The translations under genes and the position numbers were made by a program. From contig CAJPUR010000021.1 of assembly GCA_905381055.1 (NCBI GenBank), positions 1 to 46,846 on the forward strand: DNA of 46,846 bases, read 5' to 3'. Source of the stretch: an uncultured Flavobacteriaceae bacterium. Lineage in GTDB: Bacteria; Bacteroidota; Bacteroidia; Flavobacteriales; Flavobacteriaceae. The notes beneath the pieces are model-generated. The model made no database searches. It worked only from the letters and a program-made list of their open reading frames with translations, and had not been told where the DNA came from. This document shows, piece after piece, positions 16,581 to 24,836 of this stretch (positions are counted from its first letter, which is position 1; each line of letters opens with the position of its first letter).

Positions 16581-19475
16581 TTAATCAATAATTGAATCAT
16601 ATATAACTTTTTGAATTCTTGTCCTTATTGAATGATCAATAAGCAAACTGTTTTCCATTGAAGGATAGGTCCTATTTGATAAAAAAACATAAATAATTTC
16701 ATTTTCAGGATCGGCCCAAGTGTAAGTGCCTGTAAATCCAGAATGTCCAAAACTTGATCTAGGTAAGCATCCACAAGTTGATCCTTTTCCACTAATTTGA
16801 GGTTTATCAAAACCAACACCTCTTCTATTGTTTTTATCACAATAAATACAAGTGTTAAAATCATCAAATATTTTCGAACTAAAAAATCTATTGCCATTAT
16901 AAATACCTTTATTCAAATACATCTGCATAATTGTAGCAATTTCTTTAGCATTAGAAAATAATCCTGCATGACCTGCAACTCCTCCAAGCATTGCAGCAGC
17001 CATATCATGTACATATCCCTTCAATTCTTGTTTCCTGTAATAATTGTCAATTTCAGATGGAATTATTTCATACTTTTGATTTGACCTTAAAGGATTAAAT
17101 CCAGTAGTTTCTAATTTTAAAGGATTAAAAATTTTATTTTTAGCAATTTTATCCAATGGTAATTTATATTTTTTTTCAAGAAACTTCTGTAGGATAATAA
17201 AAGGGAAATCTGAATACTTATATTCCAAAGTATCTCTTAATTCACTTTCAAAAATTTTATCAAGTATTTTTTTACTGTAATTTTTGTTAATAAATATATT
17301 TTCAGCAACTTGATTTGAAAACTTTTGATTTCTTTTTTTTCTATATATCTTTCTTTGAAGTTTACCACCCTTTCTTTGAGTTTCAATATAAAAAGGTATC
17401 CATGGCTTTAGTTTCGCATAATGAGTAAGAATATCTATTATCTTAATGTTAGATTTATTTGTTTCATTATATTCAGGAAACAAATCCCCAAGACTATCTG
17501 TTAATTTTAGACCTCCATCGTCAACTTCCTTAATTATTAAAGGTAAAGTAGCGAGAATTTTTGTTAGAGAAGCAAGATCATATATATCAGTTTTCTTTAC
17601 TGAATTAATTTTTTTATAAGTATGATGACCAAATACTTTATGGTAGAAAATTTTACCTTTTCTTGATACTAGTACTTGCGCTCCTGGAATCATTAATGAA
17701 TCAATAGAAATATTAATTAAATCATCAATTTTTTTTAGCTCCTCTGAGGAAATCCCAACTGACTTTGGATCACTGTAGTCAATGGTGTAATTTGATCCTG
17801 TATTAATTCCAGACCCAACTGAAAAAAAATTATTTATTGAAACAGGTAATCTTCCACTAGAGGTCTCTTTTCCTAATAAAATATGAGCAGATTTTATTTG
17901 AGAAATATCAGAGTTTTGATAGCTGACAACTAAGGCGTCGATCTCATTAAAACTTTTGATCTGGTTCAATGAATATGGATTAGCAAAAACATTTAAAACA
18001 ATTGGATATATTTCAGTAATTTTATTAATTAAATTCATCTCTTCAGTTGAAAATTTCAGTGAATTATAAGGTGATGAGTTAGAACGATGAAAACTTATTA
18101 TAATTTTGGAAGTTGAATCAATTTTTCTAGAAATATCTTCAATACTGGTGTCTAAATTAAATTTAACTAAATCTATATTTTTACTTAATTCATTATAAAA
18201 ATGATCATGATTTGAATCCCCTAAAGTTATTAATCCGTACTTTTTGTTTTTTGATAAAGGAATTAAATCATCATTATTTTTTAAGACAGTAATTGCACTT
18301 GTAATAGCTTTAGAATACAACTCTTTATCTTTATCAGTATTTAAATCATTTAAAATATTTTCCTTATTTATCTTTTTGGTTTTATTTAAACCTGCTTTGA
18401 ATTTTGCTTTTAAAATTTTCTTTACTGAATAGGAAAGTCTTTTCTCAGAAATAATTTTTGAGTTTAATGCCTTTCTTATTTCCCTAATTCCCTTAGAGAT
18501 ATCATTTGAAATAAGAAGAATGTCATTACCTGCAATGAATGCTTGCAGATCAATGTTTCTATCTTTTGACAAACTACTTGCACCTTTCATATCGAGTGCA
18601 TCTGTAATAATCAAACCATTAAAATCAAGTTGATTTTTTAAAAGACCTGTAACAATATTTTTTGACATTGAAGATGGTGTATTGTTATCATGAGAAGGGA
18701 TATTTAAATGAGCAATCATAACAGAGGACAAACCATTTTTAATTAATTGTTTATATGGGAATAGTTCAATAGAATCAATCCTCTGCTTAGAAAAATTTAT
18801 TTTAGGAAGTACTTTATGTGAATCTTGAGATGTATCACCATGACCAGGAAAATGTTTTGCGGAAGTTAATATTCCTGCTTCCTCTATGCCTTTCATCATC
18901 GATAAACTTTTATTAGTTACATTGATTTTATTTTCACCAAATGAACGATTACCTATAATTGGATTATTTGGATTTGTATTTATGTCAACAACAGGAGAAA
19001 AATTCATATGAATGCCTAACCTTTTGGCTTGTTGACCAATCCTGTAACCTATTTTTTGAATTAATTGGTTGTCTTGTATGGCCCCCAATGTCATATTCCA
19101 TGGGAAGGGTTGAACAGAATCTAAACGCATAGCTACTCCCCATTCTGCATCCATCGAAATTAGTAAAGGTATATCAGATAAATCTTGAAATGAATTAAGC
19201 CAATCGATATGACTATTTGGTGATCCCAATGAGAAAATAATTCCACCTATTTTGTTTTTAGTGATCATCCTTTTAATTTCTTTATAATGATCTTCACCTT
19301 TATCTGGTGAGGCCCATACAACAAATAGTTGGCCGATTTTTTCTTCTAATGAAAGATTATTATAAATACTATCAACCCATTTTTCCTGACTAATGTAATC
19401 ATAATCTAATAAAGGGTCATTTAATTGAGAAAATCCGATAAATGGTGATAAAAATAAAATTAAAAAAATTCTCAT
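16581..19475 (-). CDS. GH3 beta-N-acetylhexosaminidase fused to a beta-lactamase-fold serine hydrolase
   Basis: The 964-residue exported protein has signal MRIFLILFLSPFIGFSQ. The GH3 domain (about 35-370) is NagZ-like: KHFPGHGDT (207-215), the catalytic dyad loop Asp218-Ser-His220, and the nucleophile Asp292 in TDALDM. A GH3 C-terminal-like middle region follows to about 560. The last 400 residues form a class C beta-lactamase/transpeptidase-like domain with Ser636-x-x-Lys639, a YSD in place of YxN, and HSG (911-913). Family knowledge points to removal of GlcNAc from muropeptides or glycans in the periplasm. The esterase/peptidase-like domain may act on the peptide or acyl part. All key residues are present, so both domains look active. 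It is co-directional with bshA and 2 bases downstream of an unknown-function gene. Confidence 0.9.
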   Translation of the reverse strand: MRIFLILFLSPFIGFSQLNDPLLDYDYISQEKWVDSIYNNLSLEEKIGQLFVVWASPDKGEDHYKEIKRMITKNKIGGIIFSLGSPNSHIDWLNSFQDLSDIPLLISMDAEWGVAMRLDSVQPFPWNMTLGAIQDNQLIQKIGYRIGQQAKRLGIHMNFSPVVDINTNPNNPIIGNRSFGENKINVTNKSLSMMKGIEEAGILTSAKHFPGHGDTSQDSHKVLPKINFSKQRIDSIELFPYKQLIKNGLSSVMIAHLNIPSHDNNTPSSMSKNIVTGLLKNQLDFNGLIITDALDMKGASSLSKDRNIDLQAFIAGNDILLISNDISKGIREIRKALNSKIISEKRLSYSVKKILKAKFKAGLNKTKKINKENILNDLNTDKDKELYSKAITSAITVLKNNDDLIPLSKNKKYGLITLGDSNHDHFYNELSKNIDLVKFNLDTSIEDISRKIDSTSKIIISFHRSNSSPYNSLKFSTEEMNLINKITEIYPIVLNVFANPYSLNQIKSFNEIDALVVSYQNSDISQIKSAHILLGKETSSGRLPVSINNFFSVGSGINTGSNYTIDYSDPKSVGISSEELKKIDDLINISIDSLMIPGAQVLVSRKGKIFYHKVFGHHTYKKINSVKKTDIYDLASLTKILATLPLIIKEVDDGGLKLTDSLGDLFPEYNETNKSNIKIIDILTHYAKLKPWIPFYIETQRKGGKLQRKIYRKKRNQKFSNQVAENIFINKNYSKKILDKIFESELRDTLEYKYSDFPFIILQKFLEKKYKLPLDKIAKNKIFNPLKLETTGFNPLRSNQKYEIIPSEIDNYYRKQELKGYVHDMAAAMLGGVAGHAGLFSNAKEIATIMQMYLNKGIYNGNRFFSSKIFDDFNTCIYCDKNNRRGVGFDKPQISGKGSTCGCLPRSSFGHSGFTGTYTWADPENEIIYVFLSNRTYPSMENSLLIDHSIRTRIQKVIYDSIID

Positions 19476-19477
19476 GT

Positions 19478-19966
19478 TTATAATTTCATATAACGATTAT
19501 GCCAACTTTCCTTTGCTTTAACCTCCCAATTCTCAATATATTGGTTTTTATTTAGAACTAAATTATTAAATACAATTGTATCTGAGGAAACCAACTTAGA
19601 TTTAGCTAATTTTATAAAATCTTTTAGATTAACATATTCGATTAAATCTTTGTTTCTGTAAGTTACATTCATCTTATCTAATAAGTCAACTTGATAAACT
19701 GTCTCAAGGTATTTTATAAAATTCATACACTTATCAATTGAACAACCTGAAGCATCTGTTGATGATTCATTTAATCCAATAACGACAAATCTATTATATG
19801 GAAGTTCATAACCACTTTCAAAAGAATGTCCGTGAGATTTCCAATTTTCAAGAAAAGTTTCAATTTTATTTTTTAAATCAACAATTTCAGATAATGTAAA
19901 AGCCCTTGAAGATTGGAAAATCCAAACTCGAGAATTGGAGGGTAAGTCTTTAAATCTTATTAACAT
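19478..19966 (-). CDS. Conserved Bacteroidota protein of unknown function
   Basis: The 162-residue soluble protein starts from the ATG at 19966 (MLIRFKDLPSNSRVWIF). The frame is open to a TTG at 19990, but that would overlap the upstream gene. Recognisable conserved stretches are SRVWIFQSSR, ASGCSIDKCMNFI with an invariant-looking Cys-Ser, LLDKMNVTYR and the end SWHNRYM. I recall relatives named 'ABC transporter ATPase' in databases, yet there is no Walker A or signature motif, so that name is not supported. It sits between the CCG Fe-S protein and the GH3 fusion with almost no spacing. No function can be assigned. Confidence 0.75.
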   Translation of the reverse strand: MLIRFKDLPSNSRVWIFQSSRAFTLSEIVDLKNKIETFLENWKSHGHSFESGYELPYNRFVVIGLNESSTDASGCSIDKCMNFIKYLETVYQVDLLDKMNVTYRNKDLIEYVNLKDFIKLAKSKLVSSDTIVFNNLVLNKNQYIENWEVKAKESWHNRYMKL

Positions 19967-19976
19967 TTTTATTTTT

Positions 19977-20759
19977 TTATGAATCATCAATTAATTCAGT
20001 AATATCCAAAACTGAAATTTGATTTTCCTTTTCTTTATTTTTAATACCATCTGACATCATAGTATTACAAAATGGGCACGCTGCTGCGATAATATCGGGT
20101 TTAACTTCAATAGCCTCTTCAGTTCTTTTAATGTTTATATCTTTTTTACCAGGCTCAGGCTCTTTAAACATTTGAGCACCTCCAGCACCACAACACAAAC
20201 CTTTTGATTTACAACTTTTCATTTCAACTAATTCAGCATCAAGTTTTTTAATTAATTCCCTTGGAGCTTCGTAAACACCATTTGCCCTTCCCAAATAGCA
20301 CGGGTCATGGTATGTTATTTTTTTTCCTTTAAAAGATCCACTTTCAATTTTTAATTTTCCAGTATCAAGAAGATCTTTAAGGAATTGAGTATGATGAAAA
20401 ACATCATAATTACCTCCTAAACCAGGGTATTCATTTTTTAAAGTATTGAAACAGTGAGGACATGTTGTAACAATTTTTTTTACCCCATATTTATTTAAGG
20501 TTTCAATATTAGAGATTGCTTGCATTTGAAATAAAAATTCATTCCCAGCTCTTTTTGCAGGATCACCGGTGCAACTCTCCTCAGGTCCAAGAATTGCATA
20601 TGAAATATTAATTTTATTTAATATTCTAACAAAAGATTTGGTAATTTTTTTTGCTCTATCATCAAAACTTCCTGCGCAGCCAACCCAAAATAAAATATCA
20701 GGAGTCTTCCCATTAGGAAAAATCTCAGATAAAATAGGTACTTTATTTTTTTTGTCCAT
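19977..20759 (-). CDS. CCG-domain Fe-S protein (HdrB/GlcF/LutA-like electron-transfer subunit)
   Basis: The 260-residue cytoplasmic protein has two cysteine-rich CCG-type modules. The first has Cys28, Cys63 and Cys100-x-x-Cys103. The second has Cys154, Cys189-Cys190-Gly and Cys228-x-x-Cys231, the fullest match to the CX(n)CCGX(n)CXXC pattern. Such subunits of heterodisulfide reductase, glycolate or lactate oxidases bind a non-cubane Fe-S cluster and handle thiol/disulfide or 2-hydroxyacid redox chemistry. Its partner is very probably the dicluster membrane protein two genes upstream (21235-22569). A HAD protein separates them. Substrate is unknown. A link to thiol redox is tempting because bshA is in the same run, but this is inference. 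Confidence 0.85.
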   Translation of the reverse strand: MDKKNKVPILSEIFPNGKTPDILFWVGCAGSFDDRAKKITKSFVRILNKINISYAILGPEESCTGDPAKRAGNEFLFQMQAISNIETLNKYGVKKIVTTCPHCFNTLKNEYPGLGGNYDVFHHTQFLKDLLDTGKLKIESGSFKGKKITYHDPCYLGRANGVYEAPRELIKKLDAELVEMKSCKSKGLCCGAGGAQMFKEPEPGKKDINIKRTEEAIEVKPDIIAAACPFCNTMMSDGIKNKEKENQISVLDITELIDDS

Positions 20760-20779
20760 AAATAAAAATCAAACTTATC

Positions 20780-21217
20780 CTATTTATCATCAAAAACTTG
20801 AATAGTAACCTCTTTATCAATTAGATCAGTAAATTTACCATTGTATTTTGTTGCTTTTACCAAATGATTGTCGATCCAATGATAATTTCCTCCTCTTGGT
20901 TTACCCATAAGTAAACTGTGATATTTAAACCCATTAACTTTTAACCATTTTTCAGTGACTGGCCTATGACTTTCAACCCTAGAAGTAAAAAAACATATTA
21001 AATGTCCCTCATCATACCACTTGTTACATGTTTTCAGGGCATCGGGATATACTTTAGCTGTAGCCATTTTTTCAGGTTCTTCATTCGGTATATCATCACA
21101 AATAGTTCCATCAATATCAATTAGATAGTTCTTAATTCCATCTGGTAGAACAGGGCTAACTAGTTCACCTTTTTCCACCTTTTGATGTAAATAATTTTCA
21201 GCTTCCTCTTTATGCAT
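20780..21217 (-). CDS. HAD-superfamily phosphatase-like protein
   Basis: The 145-residue cytoplasmic protein has HAD motif I as IDIDGTICDD (Asp34 nucleophile, Asp36 acid/base), motif II as FFTSRVES, and a Lys-containing segment GKPRGGNYHWIDNH. The usual DD of motif IV is not obvious, and there is no large cap domain. Relatives are often labelled phosphoheptose isomerase, which the sequence does not support because there is no SIS fold. The best description is a small phosphatase or nucleotidase-like HAD protein. It stands 20 bases upstream of the CCG protein and 17 bases downstream of the dicluster ferredoxin gene, so it is part of the same transcript. Confidence 0.7.
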   Translation of the reverse strand: MHKEEAENYLHQKVEKGELVSPVLPDGIKNYLIDIDGTICDDIPNEEPEKMATAKVYPDALKTCNKWYDEGHLICFFTSRVESHRPVTEKWLKVNGFKYHSLLMGKPRGGNYHWIDNHLVKATKYNGKFTDLIDKEVTIQVFDDK

Positions 21218-21234
21218 AATTTTAAATTTAAATA

Positions 21235-22569
21235 TTATATTTCATGTGACCAAATGGCTCTATCATTTTGATTAAAAGGCCATGGGGCACCATTATTCTC
21301 AATATTATTCATCATGTTATTTATTTCTGAAGGTGCATCAGACTTTTCCATAACTAAATATTGTCTCATACTCATGATTATAGATAATGGATCAATATCA
21401 ATTGGACATGACTCAACGCAGGCGTTGCATGATGTGCAAGCCCAAATTTCCTCTGGCTTAATATAATCTCCCAAAAGTTGTTTCCCATCACCTGTAAATT
21501 TACCTTTAGTTTTAGAAATATGTTTACCAATTTCACTAAGTCTATCTCTTGTATCCATCATAATTTTTCTGGGTGAAAGTAATTTACCAGTTTGATTTGC
21601 AGGACACTCACTTGTGCATCTTCCACATTCAGTACATGAATATGCATTCATAAGTTGCACCCAATTTAAATCTATAACATCCGATGCTCCAAATTTATCT
21701 GGAATTTCCTCATTCCCTTGGGAATTATTAAAAGGGTCAATATTTGGATCTAAAAACTTTGTTACTTCATTAGTTACTGATTTTAGATTTTCAAATCTAC
21801 CTTTCTTATTTAAATTAGAAAAAAAAGTGTTTGGAAATGCTAAAATAATATGGAGATGTTTTGAAAAATATAAATAGTTCAGAAATACAAAAATTCCAAC
21901 TATATGAAGCCACCAAGCGGTCCTTTCAATATAGAATAGTATTTCAAATGAAAAACCATCAAGAATTAATGAAATGTACTGACTAATTGGAAAAAAACCA
22001 GCCTTAACATATTGTAAGTTTTCAGGGAAATTTTTTTGAATTAAGTTATCAGCTCCATTCATTAATAAAAACATACTCATTAAAAAAACCTCAAAATATA
22101 AAATTAAATCAGCATCTAATTTTGGCCAACCTTTCATTTCATTTTTCCAAAACCTATTAATTCTTAATATATTTCTTCTAATCCAAAAAATTATTACTGA
22201 AGATAAAACTAAAAAAGCAAAGATTTCAAATGTACCAATAAGTATATCATAAAAAAAACCAAGATATGATGAAAAGATTCTATGAGTTCCAAGAAAACCA
22301 TCAATGATAATTTCAATTAATTCGATATTAATGACAACGAAACCAACATAAACAATTAAATGCAAAATACCTACAATTGGTCTTTTTATCATTTTAGATT
22401 GACCAAACGCAACATATAACATTTTTAAAAACCTTTCCTTTAATTTATCATTTCTTTCAATACTTTTACCAAGTTTAATATTTGATATAATCTTACGAAT
22501 ATTTATTATAAATATTGAAATTGAAAAAAAGAATATTATAGCAAAAATTATGTTTGGTAAGTATTGCAT
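21235..22569 (-). CDS. Membrane-bound 4Fe-4S dicluster oxidoreductase subunit
   Basis: In this 444-residue protein the N-terminal 250 residues hold five or so membrane helices resembling a NarI/HdrE-type b-heme domain, with His candidates at GILHLIVY and WWLHIVGIF. The C-terminal part carries two clusters of four cysteines: Cys312/315/318 with Cys322, and Cys378/381/384 with Cys388, each followed by Pro as in bacterial ferredoxins. It probably passes electrons between the quinone pool and the CCG-domain partner encoded two genes downstream. It is the first gene after the terminator at 22637-22663. A near-consensus -7 box (AATATTTG, minus strand 22592-22585) lies just ahead of the ATG. Confidence 0.85.
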   Translation of the reverse strand: MQYLPNIIFAIIFFFSISIFIINIRKIISNIKLGKSIERNDKLKERFLKMLYVAFGQSKMIKRPIVGILHLIVYVGFVVINIELIEIIIDGFLGTHRIFSSYLGFFYDILIGTFEIFAFLVLSSVIIFWIRRNILRINRFWKNEMKGWPKLDADLILYFEVFLMSMFLLMNGADNLIQKNFPENLQYVKAGFFPISQYISLILDGFSFEILFYIERTAWWLHIVGIFVFLNYLYFSKHLHIILAFPNTFFSNLNKKGRFENLKSVTNEVTKFLDPNIDPFNNSQGNEEIPDKFGASDVIDLNWVQLMNAYSCTECGRCTSECPANQTGKLLSPRKIMMDTRDRLSEIGKHISKTKGKFTGDGKQLLGDYIKPEEIWACTSCNACVESCPIDIDPLSIIMSMRQYLVMEKSDAPSEINNMMNNIENNGAPWPFNQNDRAIWSHEI

Positions 22570-22636
22570 TTTTTTTTATTAGAACAAATATTAATTAATT
22601 ATGTTAAAATAATCATGAATTTTTAAAAAATTTTAT

Positions 22637-22663
22637 AAAAAAATGACATAGTGTCATTTTTTT
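22637..22663. terminator. Intrinsic terminator after mlaD-like gene
   Basis: ATGACA / TGTCAT with a 3-base loop (TAG), extended by A/T pairs on both sides, lies at the stop codon of the mlaD-like gene (22662-22664). The minus-strand side runs into T residues. It divides the amidase-mlaD pair from the Fe-S operon. Confidence 0.65.
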
Positions 22664-23609
22664 ATTTTTCTTTTTCTTCAATATTTGATTCTTTGTCTTT
22701 TCTTCCAAAAAGGGAAAAATGAACATATCTTTTAGGATTTAACTTTAAATCTTTTAACAATTGATTTAATTCATAAGAACTGTTTTTAAGATTTTGATAT
22801 AGTGAATCTTCATTTAAAATTAATCCTAAACTTCCATTTCCATTATTAATATCTTGAATTATAGAATTTAAATTTTTAGTTAATTTGTTAAACTCTGTAA
22901 TCGAATTTTTAATTGAAGATTTAGATAATGAATCAGATAATAATTTAAAATTTTCAGAAATTGAATTAACATTGTTTAGAGAATTGTTGATTTTAAATTC
23001 ATTCTCAGAAACTATACTATTTAAATTAGTCGTTAAAGAATTAATTGAGGTCATAGATTTAGATAAATTATTCAAAATTGAGGATAAATCTTCTTTGCCT
23101 GAGTCATTTAAAACTGAATTTATCCCTGTAAACAAAGTATCAGTTTGAGTCAGAATGCTTTCAAGTTTTTGTTCTAATGGCACAATTCTATCACTTATTG
23201 TTTGAGTAAATCCAGACTTTACAGAAGATTTCAGAGTATCACCTGATTTTAAAAATGCAGACTCATCAAACTTTGGGATTATAGCAATTGACTTACCTCC
23301 AATTAATCCAGCCTCGTATAATTCAGCAATACTGTTTTTTGAAAACTTTAAATCTCCTCTGATTCTAAAAGTTACAATGACGGATTTAGAATTTTTTGAT
23401 AAATCTATTGTATTAACTTTACCAATACTTAATCCGTTAACAGTAATAGAGGTTCCTCCCTGGAGACCTTCAACATTTTCAAAAACTGCATAAAGTTTAA
23501 TTTCATTATCAAATAAAGAAGTGCCTTTCAAGAAGTTAAATCCGAAAATAAACAAAAACACACCACTTAAAACAACTAACAAAGATTTAATTTCCTTTGA
23601 TTTTATCAA
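22662..23609 (-). CDS. MlaD-family (MCE domain) lipid-transport protein
   Basis: The 315-residue protein has one N-terminal membrane helix (LLVVLSGVFLFIFGFNFLKG). An MCE domain follows at about residues 35-115, with VEGLQGGTSITVNGLSIGKV and AELYEAGLIGGKSI. The Ser/Asn-rich, predicted coiled tail (about 130-290) is typical of Bacteroidota MlaD proteins. It would be anchored in the inner membrane and help move phospholipids between membranes. Start is TTG (23609-23607): the next in-frame Met is deep in the tail and an in-frame TAA lies seven codons upstream. No mlaE or mlaF is adjacent. The gene follows the amidase by 58 bases. Confidence 0.88.
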   Translation of the reverse strand: MIKSKEIKSLLVVLSGVFLFIFGFNFLKGTSLFDNEIKLYAVFENVEGLQGGTSITVNGLSIGKVNTIDLSKNSKSVIVTFRIRGDLKFSKNSIAELYEAGLIGGKSIAIIPKFDESAFLKSGDTLKSSVKSGFTQTISDRIVPLEQKLESILTQTDTLFTGINSVLNDSGKEDLSSILNNLSKSMTSINSLTTNLNSIVSENEFKINNSLNNVNSISENFKLLSDSLSKSSIKNSITEFNKLTKNLNSIIQDINNGNGSLGLILNEDSLYQNLKNSSYELNQLLKDLKLNPKRYVHFSLFGRKDKESNIEEKEK

Positions 23610-23667
23610 AATATTAGATTTTAATTATTCAAAATTAATGAATATTTTATTCAAAACACTCAAAATT

Positions 23668-24753
23668 TCAATCAATTACAGAAGATAATTTAACTTTTTT
23701 ATCACCAGAGAATGAAACAATAAAGGCAGACTTAAAGCCAGACCTCGCTGCTTTCCTTTTCATTTTTTTTGCATCTGAATAAGAATTAAATTTACCAAAA
23801 TAATATCGATATAATTTACCCTCCTTTTCCTTGAAAATAGGATTTAAGCCTTTAAAGTTATAACTTTTTGGTTCTAAAGATTTTGAGCTTGCCGCCAATT
23901 GAATTCTAAAATATATTTCTTCATTTTTGTTTTCCAAATCTACTTGCTGGTATGAATCATTTTGATTTAAAGACACTTTTAATGAAGATAAATAATTAAG
24001 AATACCATCAGCTATAGCAGCTGAAATTTCTTTTTGACCTTTAGAAGAATTTAAATATGCCCCCTCCCTTTTATTTGTTAGAAAACCTGCCTCAACAAGA
24101 ACACTAGGCATGTAGGTATATTTTAAAACTATAAAGCCAGCCTGCTTTACTGATCGATCTTTCCTTTTAAGATTATTTTTAAAACTTTTTTGAATAGCAT
24201 CAGCAGCTTTAATACTTTGATCCAGATATGTCTCTTGCATCAATGTTAAACTTATTACTGACTCTGGATTATTAGGATCAAAACCATCATACTTTTGTTC
24301 ATAATTTTCTTCATAAAAAATTACATTATTTTCTTTTTTAGCAATTTCAAAATTTCTTTGATTAGCATGAAGTCCCAGTACAAAAGAACCAGCACCATAT
24401 GCATTAGAATTGTGAGCATCACAATGAATTGATACAAATAAATCTGCATCAGCTTTATTTGCAATTTCAGCTCTTTTTATTAGACCTATAAAAACATCTT
24501 TTTTACGAGTGTATATAATATTAATATCTGATTTTCTTTTTAAAATATCTCCAGTAGTTAAAGCAATTTTTAATGCTATTTTTTTTTCATAATAATTATT
24601 ACCCCTATTACCTGGATCCTTTCCTCCATGACCAGCGTCAAGAACAACTGTAAATTTCTTATCACTCTGCTGAGAAAATGAATTAAAGGATATTAATGAG
24701 ATAAATATTATTAAAAAATAAATTTTTAAAATATATATTTTTTTTAATATCAT
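23668..24753 (-). CDS. N-acetylmuramoyl-L-alanine amidase (Amidase_3) with C-terminal SPOR-like domain
   Basis: The product has 361 residues from the ATG at 24753, which gives a proper signal peptide (MILKKIYILKIYFLIIFISL). The frame is open to 24819, but that start would precede the likely transcription start. Zinc and catalytic residues are visible: DAGHGGKDPG, the Glu of YYEKK, SIHCDAH and VEAGFLTN. The last 80 residues (FRIQLAASS to the end) look like a SPOR peptidoglycan-binding domain. The enzyme cuts the amide between MurNAc and the stem peptide, usually in cell separation. It is divergent from the LptD-like gene with only about 80 bases between starts. Confidence 0.92.
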   Translation of the reverse strand: MILKKIYILKIYFLIIFISLISFNSFSQQSDKKFTVVLDAGHGGKDPGNRGNNYYEKKIALKIALTTGDILKRKSDINIIYTRKKDVFIGLIKRAEIANKADADLFVSIHCDAHNSNAYGAGSFVLGLHANQRNFEIAKKENNVIFYEENYEQKYDGFDPNNPESVISLTLMQETYLDQSIKAADAIQKSFKNNLKRKDRSVKQAGFIVLKYTYMPSVLVEAGFLTNKREGAYLNSSKGQKEISAAIADGILNYLSSLKVSLNQNDSYQQVDLENKNEEIYFRIQLAASSKSLEPKSYNFKGLNPIFKEKEGKLYRYYFGKFNSYSDAKKMKRKAARSGFKSAFIVSFSGDKKVKLSSVID

Positions 24754-24816
24754 TATTAAATTCTTTTTAATTCTAAAAACTTTAAAAATATGTGTAATTT
24801 TAACAATAGTTTTCAA

Positions 24817-24824
24817 CAAATTTA
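24817..24824 (-). promoter_or_regulatory. -7 box for the amidase-mlaD unit
   Basis: The minus strand reads TAAATTTG at 24824-24817, a perfect TAnnTTTG. No good TTG lies at the -33 distance, only a T-rich run. A start near 24810 would leave about 56 bases of leader to the ATG at 24753. Confidence 0.4.
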
Positions 24825-24836
24825 GGATTTATCAAT

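Noticed and set aside
19478-19966. Label 'ABC transporter ATPase' for this gene
   Set aside because: No Walker A, Walker B or signature motif is present.
19967-19990. Longer start (TTG 19990 or ATG 19987) for the unknown-function gene
   Set aside because: It would overlap the upstream CCG gene and add residues not matching the conserved start. The ATG at 19966 is preferred.
20780-21217. Label 'phosphoheptose isomerase'
   Set aside because: The sequence has HAD motif I and no SIS-domain features.
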